DNA of 64,000 bases from Bryoerythrophyllum caledonicum (Eukaryota > Streptophyta > Bryopsida > Pottiales > Pottiaceae). The notes beneath the pieces were generated by a model. The model was not told where the DNA came from. It worked only from the letters and a program-made list of their open reading frames with translations, and ran no database searches. Below, in pieces: positions 1-9,910 of the stretch. Location: positions 11,672,291 to 11,736,290 of the forward strand of contig OZ020515.1 in the NCBI GenBank assembly GCA_963971425.1. The letters are read 5' to 3'. Within the stretch, counting starts at the first letter, position 1; every line of letters starts with the position of its first letter. The position numbers were made by a program, and so were the translations under genes.

Positions 1-1901
1 CATTTTATTAGCCTTGTGAGAGCAACGGACAATCCCTCTCCCTGAAGTTTTGAAGGTTTAAAGGTTGCAATTTATCCCCCCATTGAGCTAAGATTTTATT
101 TTTGGTTATTCTAGTCTTTTAGTATGGCTAGGTCTTAGGACTTTATTATGCCTGAATCTGCCAAGGCTAGAAGAAGAAGAACCCAGCCCCGAAGGGACCG
201 ACGTGAATATGGTGTTTGTTCATTCTATTCACTAATCCCATGGCCACCGGACAAAGGATAGTGAATCTAGAGCTACTTCCCCCTTTCGAAGGTAAACACT
301 TTCTACACTAAGTGCCTTAAAGACAACCGACTTTTCATCCCCCCAAGGGCTTTTTGGGTACCCATACAATGAGGTCTCAAGACCCCCTACCATAGTTGGG
401 TGGACTATGGTGGTAGGCACCACGCCGGCATGGGGATTTGAACTCACAACCACCTCATCGGTGTGCAATGACTCAAACCACTACACCAAGGCCGTCGTGC
501 CTTCTGCCAAGGCTAAATTAGAGGCTATCCTAAAAGCTATGAATATGTTATTGGTCCGGACCACAACAATTGAAAGAGCTAGTGGTCGCCTTCAACAACG
601 TCAATCTCCAGCCAATCTGAAAGGAGAAGCTCTGCCTATGATTCGACATGATCGACCACCACAATGGAAGGAACCTTTTGTAAGCCTGCGTGAGAAATTC
701 AATAGGACATGCTCCAAGTTTCGAGGACTTGTCAATAAAATTTGATTGATAATCGCCTTACAGTTGGAGCGCTACCCAACAGAAGAGTGACGAGTCGGAT
801 TGATTGGGACGTTGCTTACATGACAAGCTTTATCATGGTTTGCTCCCTTGTTTGAGAAAGGTTCACCCGTCTTGAACAACTTTGATACTTTTTTGGAGGC
901 CTTTGTGGAAGCATTTGGAGAACATGACAAGGTTTGTTGGGAACAACAAAGATTTGGTCCATACGCCAAAGGACGCGTTCTGCATCGGCTTACGCCTCAG
1001 ATTTTAGACAACTTGCGTGCGATATCAGCTAGGATGAAGCAACACTTATGAGTCAATTCCATTGGGGTTTAAATGATATTGTGAAGGATTTGTTGTTGTC
1101 ACTCTATGACCCGCAATCGCTCAATGAGGGAATTAATCAAGCGGTCAAGTGCGACAACCGGCTCTTCCAACGTCGCCAGTACCAGAGCTCATGAACTCCA
1201 TCAAAGGAGCAGACGATCCGACAGACCTCATCTATGTCAGCGAGCAATCCGAGTTCTGATTTGGAGGTTGTAGATATGCAAATGGACGCAGTACGTGTGA
1301 AACATCTTACTCCGGAAGAGAAGAAGCGTTGGATGGAGGAAGGACTATGCTTGTATTGCAACAAAGGAGGTTACAGAGTCCCCAATTGCCCGAGAAAGCG
1401 AAATCGATGTATCATCAAGACCAGAGCTGCCATAGTCTAGGAAAACGAAGATGCCCAGCCACAATAGGAACCGTGCGGCTGGACAATTCAATTTCACAAC
1501 AACATTTAGGTTCCTCTGTACCGCTCAACTTGCACCTTGTTTTACAATTCCCTTGACTTTTGGTCTTGAAAAACTTAAAACCACTGCCTAGTTAGATTGA
1601 GGAACATCTACTTGTTTTGTAGATGAAGAATTTGTCAAGAGTCACAAATTCTCTCTAGTCCAAAAATTTCAACATGTCCATGTAGAAGTGATAGATGGAC
1701 AAACTTTGTCTTCAAGCAGTGTTACCCATGAAACAATGCTTTTAGAAGTGACATTTGAAGGCCATAGTAGCCAAATTATCTTCAATGTCATTCGAACCCC
1801 ATCAAACCCTGTTAATTTTGGTCTCTCCTGGTTAGAAAAATACAACCCATATGTAAACTGGAAGATAACTTTATGTCGGGGACACATGTTACAAGAATAC
1901 T
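1..1901 (+). mobile_element. Ty3/gypsy-type gag-protease fossil
   Basis: This is the left part of an LTR retroelement fossil read on the plus strand. A gag-like stretch (about 520-1080) is followed by a CCHC zinc-knuckle-like stretch (about 1345-1395) and by a retropepsin-like stretch (about 1680-1870) with the hydrophobic spacing usual for gypsy proteases. The element is broken, with several breaks. It enters from outside the window on the left and is cut on the right at 1901/1902, where the LTR of an oppositely oriented chromovirus begins. A SINE sits inside its gag part. Family assignment to gypsy rests on gag and protease only, because no polymerase of this copy is present. The element is older than both insertions into it. 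Confidence 0.7.
170..502 (-). mobile_element. Full-length tRNA-derived SINE (copy S1)
   Basis: On the minus strand the element starts at about 501 with a tRNA-like head. An A box (TGGTGTAGTGG) and a B box (GAGTTCAAATCC) are spaced as in a tRNA gene. A non-tRNA body of about 250 bp follows, and the 3' end is a TTC-rich tail near 170-180. It is flanked by a perfect 13-bp direct repeat TCTGCCAAGGCTA at 157-169 and 503-515, the mark of LINE-assisted target-primed insertion. It lies in the gag region of the gypsy fossil. The same 3' body occurs in two 5'-truncated copies near 37.6 and 54.1 kb. The intact boxes and perfect duplication suggest fairly recent insertion. Confidence 0.85.
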
Positions 1902-2207
1902 TGACATGAACTAGAACCCTGAAGAACTAGAAGAGAGAAAACTAACATGAAATTGAATTGATATGAACTTGGATTAACAAGATTAGTACATGAAAACAAC
2001 AAGAGAGGTGAGCGATGGCTCTAGGAGATGCGTTGTCGAGACTGAAGGACTCTTCAGCCTCGACCACTATATAACCTAGTCTAAAGTGAAAGGACTTTTA
2101 AAGTAAAAACAAGTTTTAAAGTAAAAGCAAAGTAAAAAGATTTTTAAAGTTAAAGCCCAATCTAAAGTAAAAAGAACTAAGAGGTTCTAGACGTCATGTC
2201 CCTAACA
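1902..2207 (-). repeat. 3' LTR of the minus-strand chromovirus
   Basis: This segment of about 306 bp has TG...CA ends in either reading. On the minus strand it begins TGTTAGGGACATGACG directly after the end of the chromodomain region and carries a TATA-like box (GGTTATATAGTGG, near 2070). It contains a cluster of TTTTACTTTAAA-like repeats. Its outer edge abuts the protease region of the plus-strand gypsy fossil, so the minus-strand element was inserted into the older one. No matching 5' LTR is seen to the right, so that end has been lost. Confidence 0.65.
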
Positions 2208-3744
2208 TTACCTCCCTCTCAAGTGACAAGTTTCAAGAGGAGCCCTAGGCTTTTCCAAATATATTTGATGAAACTCATGTACCAATTCAAACACGTTTGC
2301 AAGGTTCTTAGCCGGTTCCCACGTTCGTTCGTTGATATCATAACCACTCAAGTGTACCAAATACTCCAACTTGCCCACCTTTGTCGCGAGTCTAGTACTT
2401 TTCCCATTTCATATTCTTCGTGATTCTCAACCTCAATACTAGGCGGTAGCTATTGTACTCTTCCTAGAAAGGATGACTCTCGATAAGGTTCTAAAAGAAA
2501 GACATGAAAGAGTGGATGTACCTTCATGGAAGTTGGCAGCTCAAGATGAAATGCCACTGAATTGATTTGCTTTTGGATGACGAATGGCCCCAATCTCCGA
2601 TAATCCAACTTGTTACAAGGCCGCTTGGTCTTGATATTCTGTAAAAAAAGCCATACTTTATCTCCAACTTGAGAAGCAAGTGCTTGGTTGCAAAACTTGT
2701 CTACAGATGTCTTGTAAGAGTCTTGGGCGGCTTGCAGTTGAAGCTTAATAATATCTTAAATTTGGGATAGTTGCCGTGCAAAGTCATCCGCTGCCAGGTT
2801 TCTATTTGATGAACTCAACAGATCAAGCTTTGGATGATAACCATTATTGAAATAAAATGGCGTTTGTTGAGTTGAAGCATGAAGAGCATTGTTGTAAGCA
2901 AACTCTACTAGCGGCAAGTATGTGGTCTTGTTGTTTTGTTGATAGTTGATAGTGCATCGTAAATATTGCTCAAGTATTTAATTAACCCGTTTTGTTTGAC
3001 CGTCAATTTGATGATGGAAAGGTGAAGAAAGGTTGATATCCACTCTCATTGTCTCAAAAAGAGATCTCCAAAACTTTGATACAAATTAGGTTCCCCGATC
3101 AGATACGATGTCATCTGGTAAACCATGATATTGATATATATTACCAAGAAATAGTTTTGTCGTTTCTTCACTTGACAAAGACTTCTCGCAAGAGACAAAT
3201 TGCGCCATCTTTGAAAACCGTTCTACCACAACAAAAATGTTGTCAAATGAATTTGATGAGGGAAAATTTGTAATGAAGTCCATAGAGGCCAAAGACCATG
3301 GCCAACGTGGAATAGGCAATGGCTCTAAGAGACCATAAGGGCAATGCCGAGGATTCTTGGACCTTGAACAAATGTCAGAAGAGGTATCAAAATTCTTCAC
3401 ATCCTTCCACATTTTCAGCCACCAAAAAACTCTAGAAAGAAGTTTGAAACTGAAATTGTATCCAAAATGACCTGTAGCTGGAAAGCCATGGCAGGATTGA
3501 AGAACTCAGAGCCGTGTCGGACCTTCTGGGATGAATAAATGTTCTTTAAAGTATAACGAATTGTAAGCCAAATAACCCCCCTTAACGGACGGCTTATCTT
3601 GAACACAAGACCCTACCCCAGAGATGCAACCCCTTGTACAACCACCATTGAGACCAACCATACATACCACATATAAAGCATATTGACTTATGTTGTGGCT
3701 ACTTGGGGTTTTGGTGAGCAATTGGTATTGTTATGGCTGACTTT

Positions 3745-5580
3745 CTGCCTTAATTCATGTCCCGACTTTAAACATGCATAAGTTTTGCCTTATGGCTTCA
3801 TTTTCAATGTTTTTTGGCTTAAATGGGTTCAACTCGGCCTTATGAACTTGACTAGATTATTCAAGACCAGGTTTAGACCAAGGTACGACCATGATAGCAA
3901 TGGACAACAGACCGTCACTTTTTTTGGTTCCAGAACTTATGTTCCCCTTACCTCATTTGTTGCAATTTCGTTTTTTTACGTTTTCTTTTCCGGCCCTTAT
4001 TAGTTTTTATGCTTAACACAATGGCAATGTTCAATTAATCAAAAAAATCAAATCTGGACTCACAGCCATGCAACCAGCAGTGCAATACTCAACACACACA
4101 ATTGCTTACGTCATGCACCATACATCACATGCATGCATCATACACATTCACATTCAGGGGTCTTACTCATGCACCTTGCCATATATCCTGTCCAGCTGCG
4201 TTAAAACTTCTTGTATTTATTTAAAACCGGTGTTTAGGTTTATAAAACCCTAATTCTAATTTAATTTGAGTAGTGCTTCCACGCGATTGTTGTAGATAGT
4301 AAAATTAGGGTTCCTTCCTACCACATGCAACAAGAGGATAATGAACAAGTTCGAGAGAGGAAGGAAGCTCCCTGATCCCGCTTAATTCACCCTCTGCCCT
4401 TTGATGGTGACCTCGATCGTGTTCGTCTCTCGTCTCCTTCTCGCCTGTTGCTTTTGTCTCCCTGATGTGCCCTTTTGCTGCTCCTGATCGTGCTCGTCTT
4501 CGTCTCCCTAACATGTTCTTCTGCTGTTCGTGATCGTGCTCGTCTTCGTCTCTCTAATGTGCTCTTCTGCTGCTCGTGGTTGTCTTTGTCTCCCTGATGT
4601 GCTCTTCTGCTGCTCGTGTTCTGCTCGTGATCGTGCTCGTCTTTGTCTCCCTAATGTGCTCTTCTCCTGCTCGTGTTCTGCTTGTGATCGTGCTTGTCTT
4701 CGTCTCCCTGATGTGCTCTTCTGCTGCTCGTGTTTTGCTCGTGTAACCTAATTCAACCTTCCTACACTAGCTGGGGCTTCCGGTCTCCCTCAATTTGTCT
4801 TCTCACAAAAGAATTCCCTCCTGGCCGGGGCTTCCGGCTCTCTCTCTCAATCTCTCTAGTCCACTCGTATTACATTCCCCCCAGTCTCTCCCAAAAATGA
4901 GCTTCCCTCGCGGGGGTAACCCCCAGGGCCTCTTGCTCCCCTTGCGTTCCCCAGGGTCGTTCCCCTGAATCTTTTGGCATGCTTTAGCCGCCATCTTGGC
5001 TACCATTACTAATGGCACCTTTAAAAAAACATAAACCTATCCACTAAACCCTTCTAAGCCACCCTTGCAATAACTAGGAAGGTGTCACTACTAACCTAGG
5101 AATGCTCTACTAATATTTAACCTTATGCCACATGATGTGCGCATGATCAACAATAAGTGAGCCCCTCTAACTAATTCAAGGGTTCTAAACTCACCTCTAT
5201 CTACCTAACTTGACTCTCTCTTGCATGGGGTTACATCTAATTTAATTAGTGATTGGTGGGGGTTTTGCCTAAGCCATTTTGACTTGTCTTAACTATTTTT
5301 TAATGGGCTTTTAAAGCCTCATCTTTTTTTCTTACTCCTTACCATCATTCCTCCATCTATTGCCTATTTTAATCGTGGTTAAATCATCATGGCTACTTCG
5401 CGGTCTGCGAATTGGTAGGAGGTAAATTCTTCTCCATCCCTTCTCTTTTAATTTTTCTATTGTTTATATTTTTTAACCTTTTATTTTTTCTATTTTTTTT
5501 TTGGTTAACCACTTGAAAATCTTGGTTGCCATAATGTGGCTCCCAACTAAGAATAGTGGATGAAAAAGGCCAATTGACCA
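3745..5580. other. Non-coding insert inside the chromovirus
   Basis: This stretch interrupts the pol region between RNase H and integrase. It shows no coding potential beyond chance ORFs. It holds a minisatellite (4413-4744), two similar lines about a 'ggggcttccgg' motif (near 4771 and 4824), and AT-rich DNA at both ends. No terminal repeats or target duplication could be identified by eye, so whether it is a transposon insertion or diverged element sequence is open. Confidence 0.4.
4413..4744. repeat. 46/57-bp minisatellite
   Basis: About six units begin TGATCGTGCTCGTCTTCGTC and end in a TCTTCTGCTGCTCG-like run. The middle unit is 46 bp. The last three units carry an extra 11 bp (TGTTCTGCTCG-like), giving 57 bp, so the array grew by spreading an extended unit. 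The chance ORF across it is repetitive and not a gene. Confidence 0.75.
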
Positions 5581-7289
5581 TTTTGGTAAAAAATTATGGG
5601 CTATTCCAATTGGATAACCCATTTTTATTACTTTTAACCTCAACGCGTACGTTGTGTGATCCATTCGTTACCGTGAGCCGTTTTTGTGGCTCACACGGAT
5701 CTTCCTCCACCTTAAATTTGTCGTCTTTACCAAGGCAACACTTGATGTCGAGGGCCACATGATCCTCAATGGTTTCAATGCGCACTTGGTCAAGGAAGTC
5801 AACATCAATAGGTATTGGTATAACGGTAGCGCAAAGGCGAAACAATTCTAGCTTCAACAGAGTTATACACTGTCGATCAAACGCTGCCTCTTCGGCCTTG
5901 GGCGCAGTATACGATCGCCTTAATAGAGCATCGCATAGTCCTTGTTGCTTCCCAGATCGATAAGTCATAACAAAAGCAAATCGAAATAGCGACATATTCC
6001 ATCTAGCTTGGCGCCGATTCAAAACACGAGATGACATGAAGTACTCCAAATTCTTGTGATTTGTATATACAATCACTGAATGCGCAACTCTTCAAGGTAT
6101 GGTGCCACTCTTCAAAAGAATCCATGATAGCAAGAAGTTCCTTATCATGGATCTCATAATTAATCTCGGCAGTAGAAAACTTACGAGAGTAAAATGCAAT
6201 TGGATGAAGCTTCTCGCCCTCTCCCATTCGTGAAAGTACAGCTTCCAAAGCAAAATTTGAGGCATCAGTCCCTAAATAGAATGTCTTTTTAGAATCTGGG
6301 TGCACTTAGATTGGCGCAGTTGTAAATGGTGTCTTAAGATCTTGAAATGCCTTCTTTGCTGACGGGCCCCAATCAAGCTTGTCTATGCATGTCAATCGCG
6401 TAAGCGGAGTAGATACTAGTGAATAACTCTTAATGAAAATCTGATAGAAGTTAACAAAGCCAAGAAAACACTGAACGTCTTGAATCATCTCCGGAACTTC
6501 CGAAGACACTACAACTTCCACTTTCTTTGGGTCCATCTTCAAGCCTTCCGTAGTTGCGATGAATTCCAAAAACTCCATCTCGGTTTGGTGAAATATATAC
6601 TTCTCTGGCTTGGCATAAAGTCCTTGCGTCCGTAATTTTTCAAGGACCAAATGAATGTGCTTCTCATGATCTTCTTCATTCTTGAAAAATATCAAAATAT
6701 CATTTAAATATATGACAACAAAGTCGTCAAGGTGCTCCCAAAAAATGTCATTCATCTAGTGCTGAAAAACTCTTGGGGCATTCGTAAGGCCGAAAGGCAT
6801 GACATTGTACTTGAAATGACCATATCTTGTACGAAAAGTTGTCTTCCATTTGTCTCCTTCCTTGATTTGTACGAGATTATAAGCTCCATGCAGGTCAATC
6901 TTGGTAAAGACCTTTGCACTCCCGAGTTGTTCCAAAAGTCCAGAGATCAAGGACAATGGATAGCAATTCTTCTTTGCCACCTTATTGAGACCTCAATAAT
7001 CCACGCAATGAATTTTAGGTACCTACCCGAAATGAAAAAGTCCCCCCAGGGTTAAATGGGCTCTAAAGGTAGCGAAATTTGCATAACATATGTGGCATTA
7101 TATCATATAACGAGGTAAGATCGAAAGAGGGTGGAGTGTATGGGCATAGCGTTCCTAGAACGTGTTCTTCGCGGTCACGTGTTCTCACCCTTCCTCCCTT
7201 CCATTCGCGTCGGAGCGGAGGCCCTCGCCACGCAATAACACCTAAACCACGACGCCCAGGTATTGTGCCTCTTGCAACGATCGCATGGA

Positions 7290-7311
7290 TTAGGGTTTAG
7301 GGTTTAGGGTA
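7290..7311 (+). promoter_or_regulatory. Telo-box cluster upstream of GPN1
   Basis: Three head-to-tail TTTAGGG-type units lie about 210-230 bp before the GPN1 start codon. Short interstitial telomere motifs (telo-boxes) are common in 5' regions of plant genes for translation and cell growth. Another TTTAGGG motif occurs at about 7463. The role here is inferred from position only. Confidence 0.5.
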
Positions 7312-7520
7312 TAGGCTGTTAAGCAGTGCCTGCGCTTCGAGTGAGGATGGAGGAGAGTGACTTCTGTTTGTTTTAAAACTCGATGAGACGTTCCAGGTTT
7401 ATGTTCAGCGACGGAGTCATTTCGCCGCTCACTGTATGAGCCTGGGTTTCTAGGAACCAGGTTTAGGGTAGGAGGGGTGTGCTTGAAGCGCTTACTTTCT
7501 GTTGCGTGTAGGAATTTAGG

Positions 7521-9634
7521 ATGGGGGATGCCATAGCGGAGGAGAAGATGCAGCAAGAGGCGAAAGGAGCCGATGATTCTGGCGAGGCATCCAGTAGCGG
7601 TGCAAGCACACCACCTCCAGCTCCGAAGGTGCCGCACAAGAAGCCTGTAGTGATTATTGTCATCGGGATGGCAGGTAGTGGGAAGACCACTTTGATGCAG
7701 CGGCTGGTCTCCCATGTCCAGAGCTCCAAAAAGCGAGGCTATGTGCTCAACCTTGACCCGGCGGTCATGACTCTGCCGTTCACCGCTAACATCGACATTC
7801 GTGATACTGTCAACTACAAGAACGTCATGAAGGAGTATCACTTGGGCCCCAACGGCGGCATTCTCACCTCTCTCAATCTCTTTGCCACCAAGTTCGATGA
7901 GGTAACCACTTTGACTTGCGTTTTTGTTTAACAGACCAGGTTTAGGGTTTAGGTCAGGTTTATCCCTTAAACGTCAGTTGGGAACCGTATGTTCAGGCAC
8001 GTATTTTACTCTGTAGCATACAAAATGCATTAAATTTTAGCAAGACTAACACCTTTGGATTGAAGATTCTTTAACTAACATCTTTCATTTGGAGGTGATT
8101 TAAATATCTTAGCCTTATCATGTTCAAATACAACACCATACATGTGGAATACTGTGACCACCAGTGGCACCTCCTGACGTTTAAGGGTTAGGGTTTACGA
8201 AGATCTAATCACCGTTTAGAATGAGGGAAGAGTAACATAATAAATAAGAAGGGTTTGATCTTCTTGACGTTACAAACAACTCTACGGAGACTACGTCAGT
8301 TATTTGTTTGTTTGTTTTGATTTTTTGGTTTTGAAGTTGATTAGGAGTGTTTTTTTGTCAGGTGGTGGGATTGGTGGAAGCACGGGCGGCAAATCTAGAC
8401 TACGTTCTTGTGGACACGCCAGGGCAGATCGAGATTTTCACGTGGTCAGCATCGGGTGCAATTGTTGTGGAAGCTTTCGCGTCCTGTTTTCCAACAGTTG
8501 TCTGTTATGTCGTCGACACCCCGCGATCCGTGAACCCTGTGACATTCATGAGTAACATGCTCTATGCATGCGGTATCCTGTACAAGACACGGCTTCCACT
8601 CCTGCTGGCTTTCAACAAGGTTGACGTTGCCAAGCATCAGTTTGCTCTGGAGGTAAGCCAATCTATTGTCTTTTCTACTGTCTTGGATATTCCCTTCTTG
8701 CAAATGGTTAGGGAATGACCACATGTGTTGTGTGTTGATTTGCTGCTGCAGTGGATGGAGGACTTTGAAGCGTTTCAGAGTGCCGTTGAGAGCGATCAAT
8801 CGTATTCTTCCAGTTTAAGCCGCAGTCTTTGTTTGGTCCTGGATGAGTTCTACAAAAACCTCCGCAATGCAGGTGTATCAGCTGTCACAGGGGAAGGTAT
8901 TGTCGATTTCTTCGACCAAGTGGACAAGTCTGCGGACGAGTACATGGAATCTTACTGGTACGTACAAACACCAATTCATTCAAATCGTACAACAAACTTG
9001 TTAGCTTTTGCAGTAGTAACTGGGGGTCATGGTTATACGTGAACCAACTCATAACCTTTAAACGTCAGAAGGTCACAGTATTCTACATGTATGGTGTCGT
9101 ACTTGAACATGATAAGGTTCAGATTGATTGAAATGACCTCCAAATGAAACATGTTAGTTGATGAATCTTCAATCCAAAGGTGTAAGTCTTGCTACATTTT
9201 TGTAATCTACAAAGTAAAAGATGTACCGGTATGTATGGTTCTTAACTGACGTTTAAGGGATAAACCACAACTGTTACCATATTTTTTATTTGATGCGGTC
9301 ACCATCCATGTGGGTATGATTACACTCTGCCATACTTGGATGCTTTCTTATGCTCTCTTTGTTCTGATGCTGCAGGCCTGATCTGGAGAAGCGGAGAGCA
9401 GAGAAAGCTGAGCTGGAAGCGAAGCGAAAGGAAGCTAACACGGCAAAGCTACGGAAAGACCTGGAGGAGTCGCAAGGCCAGAATGTGGTGCTCAGTGCTC
9501 CTCACCACATGGAAGAGGAAGATGATGAAGAGGAAGAAGAGCAGGAGGACGAAGAAATGGACGACGACGACAACGACGCGGACGGCGAAGAGGATAATGA
9601 CGCTATTTTCCGTGAAATCGGTGGTCGCTTGTAA
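7521..9634 (+). CDS. GPN1: GPN-loop GTPase 1 (GPN1/XAB1, plant QQT2 type)
   Basis: This is a four-exon gene: 7521-7901, 8362-8652, 8752-8957 and 9376-9634. All introns are GT-AG, and the exons join in frame to 378 aa, close to the roughly 374 aa of human GPN1. Visible motifs are the P-loop GMAGSGKTT (residues 49-57), the family-defining Gly-Pro-Asn loop (109-111), DTPGQ (145-149) and NKVD (212-215). A lysine/arginine/glutamate-rich segment and a long Glu/Asp-rich tail close the protein. GPN GTPases act as dimers in the cytoplasm and escort RNA polymerase II for assembly and nuclear import. The start is the only ATG that gives the full N-terminus, and a telo-box cluster lies upstream. Introns 1 and 3 each hold a MITE, in opposite orientation. 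A decayed fragment of the gene lies at 21.3-21.5 kb. Confidence 0.95.
7964..8187 (+). mobile_element. Family A MITE, copy 1 (GPN1 intron 1)
   Basis: This 224-bp element has a perfect 14-bp terminal inverted repeat CCCTTAAACGTCAG / CTGACGTTTAAGGG. The flanks are TTAT on the left and TTAG on the right. It contains no coding sequence. It is the reference copy of a family with at least six members in the window, all sharing the internal 'tttggattgaagattctt' and 'tatcatgttcaaatacaac' lines. Confidence 0.85.
9055..9259 (-). mobile_element. Family A MITE, copy 2 (GPN1 intron 3)
   Basis: This 205-bp copy is inverted relative to copy 1, with ends CCTTTAAACGTCAG and CTGACGTTTAAGGG. It is flanked by ATAA on both sides, a likely 4-bp (or TAA 3-bp) target duplication. 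With copy 1 it forms about 200 bp of potential pre-mRNA duplex around GPN1 exons 2 and 3. Confidence 0.85.
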
Positions 9635-9764
9635 CTTAACGTCCCCAACTTTATTCTGTACACGTTCTGTTGTGGACAATTTTGACAGTTTTCAACAGAG
9701 GGATATCACAATCTACTCCTGTTGACCTCGTGTTTTGGAATCAGTGGTTTTTTTTAAGGAAATC

Positions 9765-9770
9765 AATAAA
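9765..9770 (+). other. Polyadenylation signal of GPN1
   Basis: A canonical AATAAA lies 131 bp after the GPN1 stop codon in a T-rich context, where a plant near-upstream poly(A) element would be expected. Confidence 0.5.
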
Positions 9771-9910
9771 CTTTTGTTTTGACCATTTTATAAGGAATGG
9801 AGTTGATAAACACTTGAAATGTCTTCCTATCGGAAATGTTTGAAACCTTGTTGTTTGCAATACAAATATATGGATTCAGTTGCACTCAACGCATTTGGAA
9901 TATGCCTAAG

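Larger units (their letters stand above)
2208..7055 (-). mobile_element. Ty3/gypsy chromovirus pol fossil
   Basis: Read on the minus strand, the parts appear in standard chromovirus order: reverse transcriptase (about 6980-6306), RNase H (about 6305-5700), integrase zinc-binding and catalytic parts (about 3720-3086), and a C-terminal chromodomain-like segment (about 2420-2210) ending just before the LTR. The order RT-RNase H-integrase-chromodomain is diagnostic of Ty3/gypsy chromoviruses. The element is clearly broken, with many breaks. It lacks gag, protease and 5' LTR, and an unrelated 1.8-kb stretch (about 3745-5580) separates RNase H from integrase. It stops about 240 bp short of the GPN1 upstream region. 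Confidence 0.85.

Noticed and set aside
410-505. A tRNA gene on the minus strand
   Set aside because: The A and B boxes belong to a SINE head: a non-tRNA body and tail follow, and a 13-bp target duplication flanks the whole unit.
7290-7311. An interstitial telomere or chromosome end
   Set aside because: There are only about three units, in the usual place for a plant telo-box upstream of a gene.
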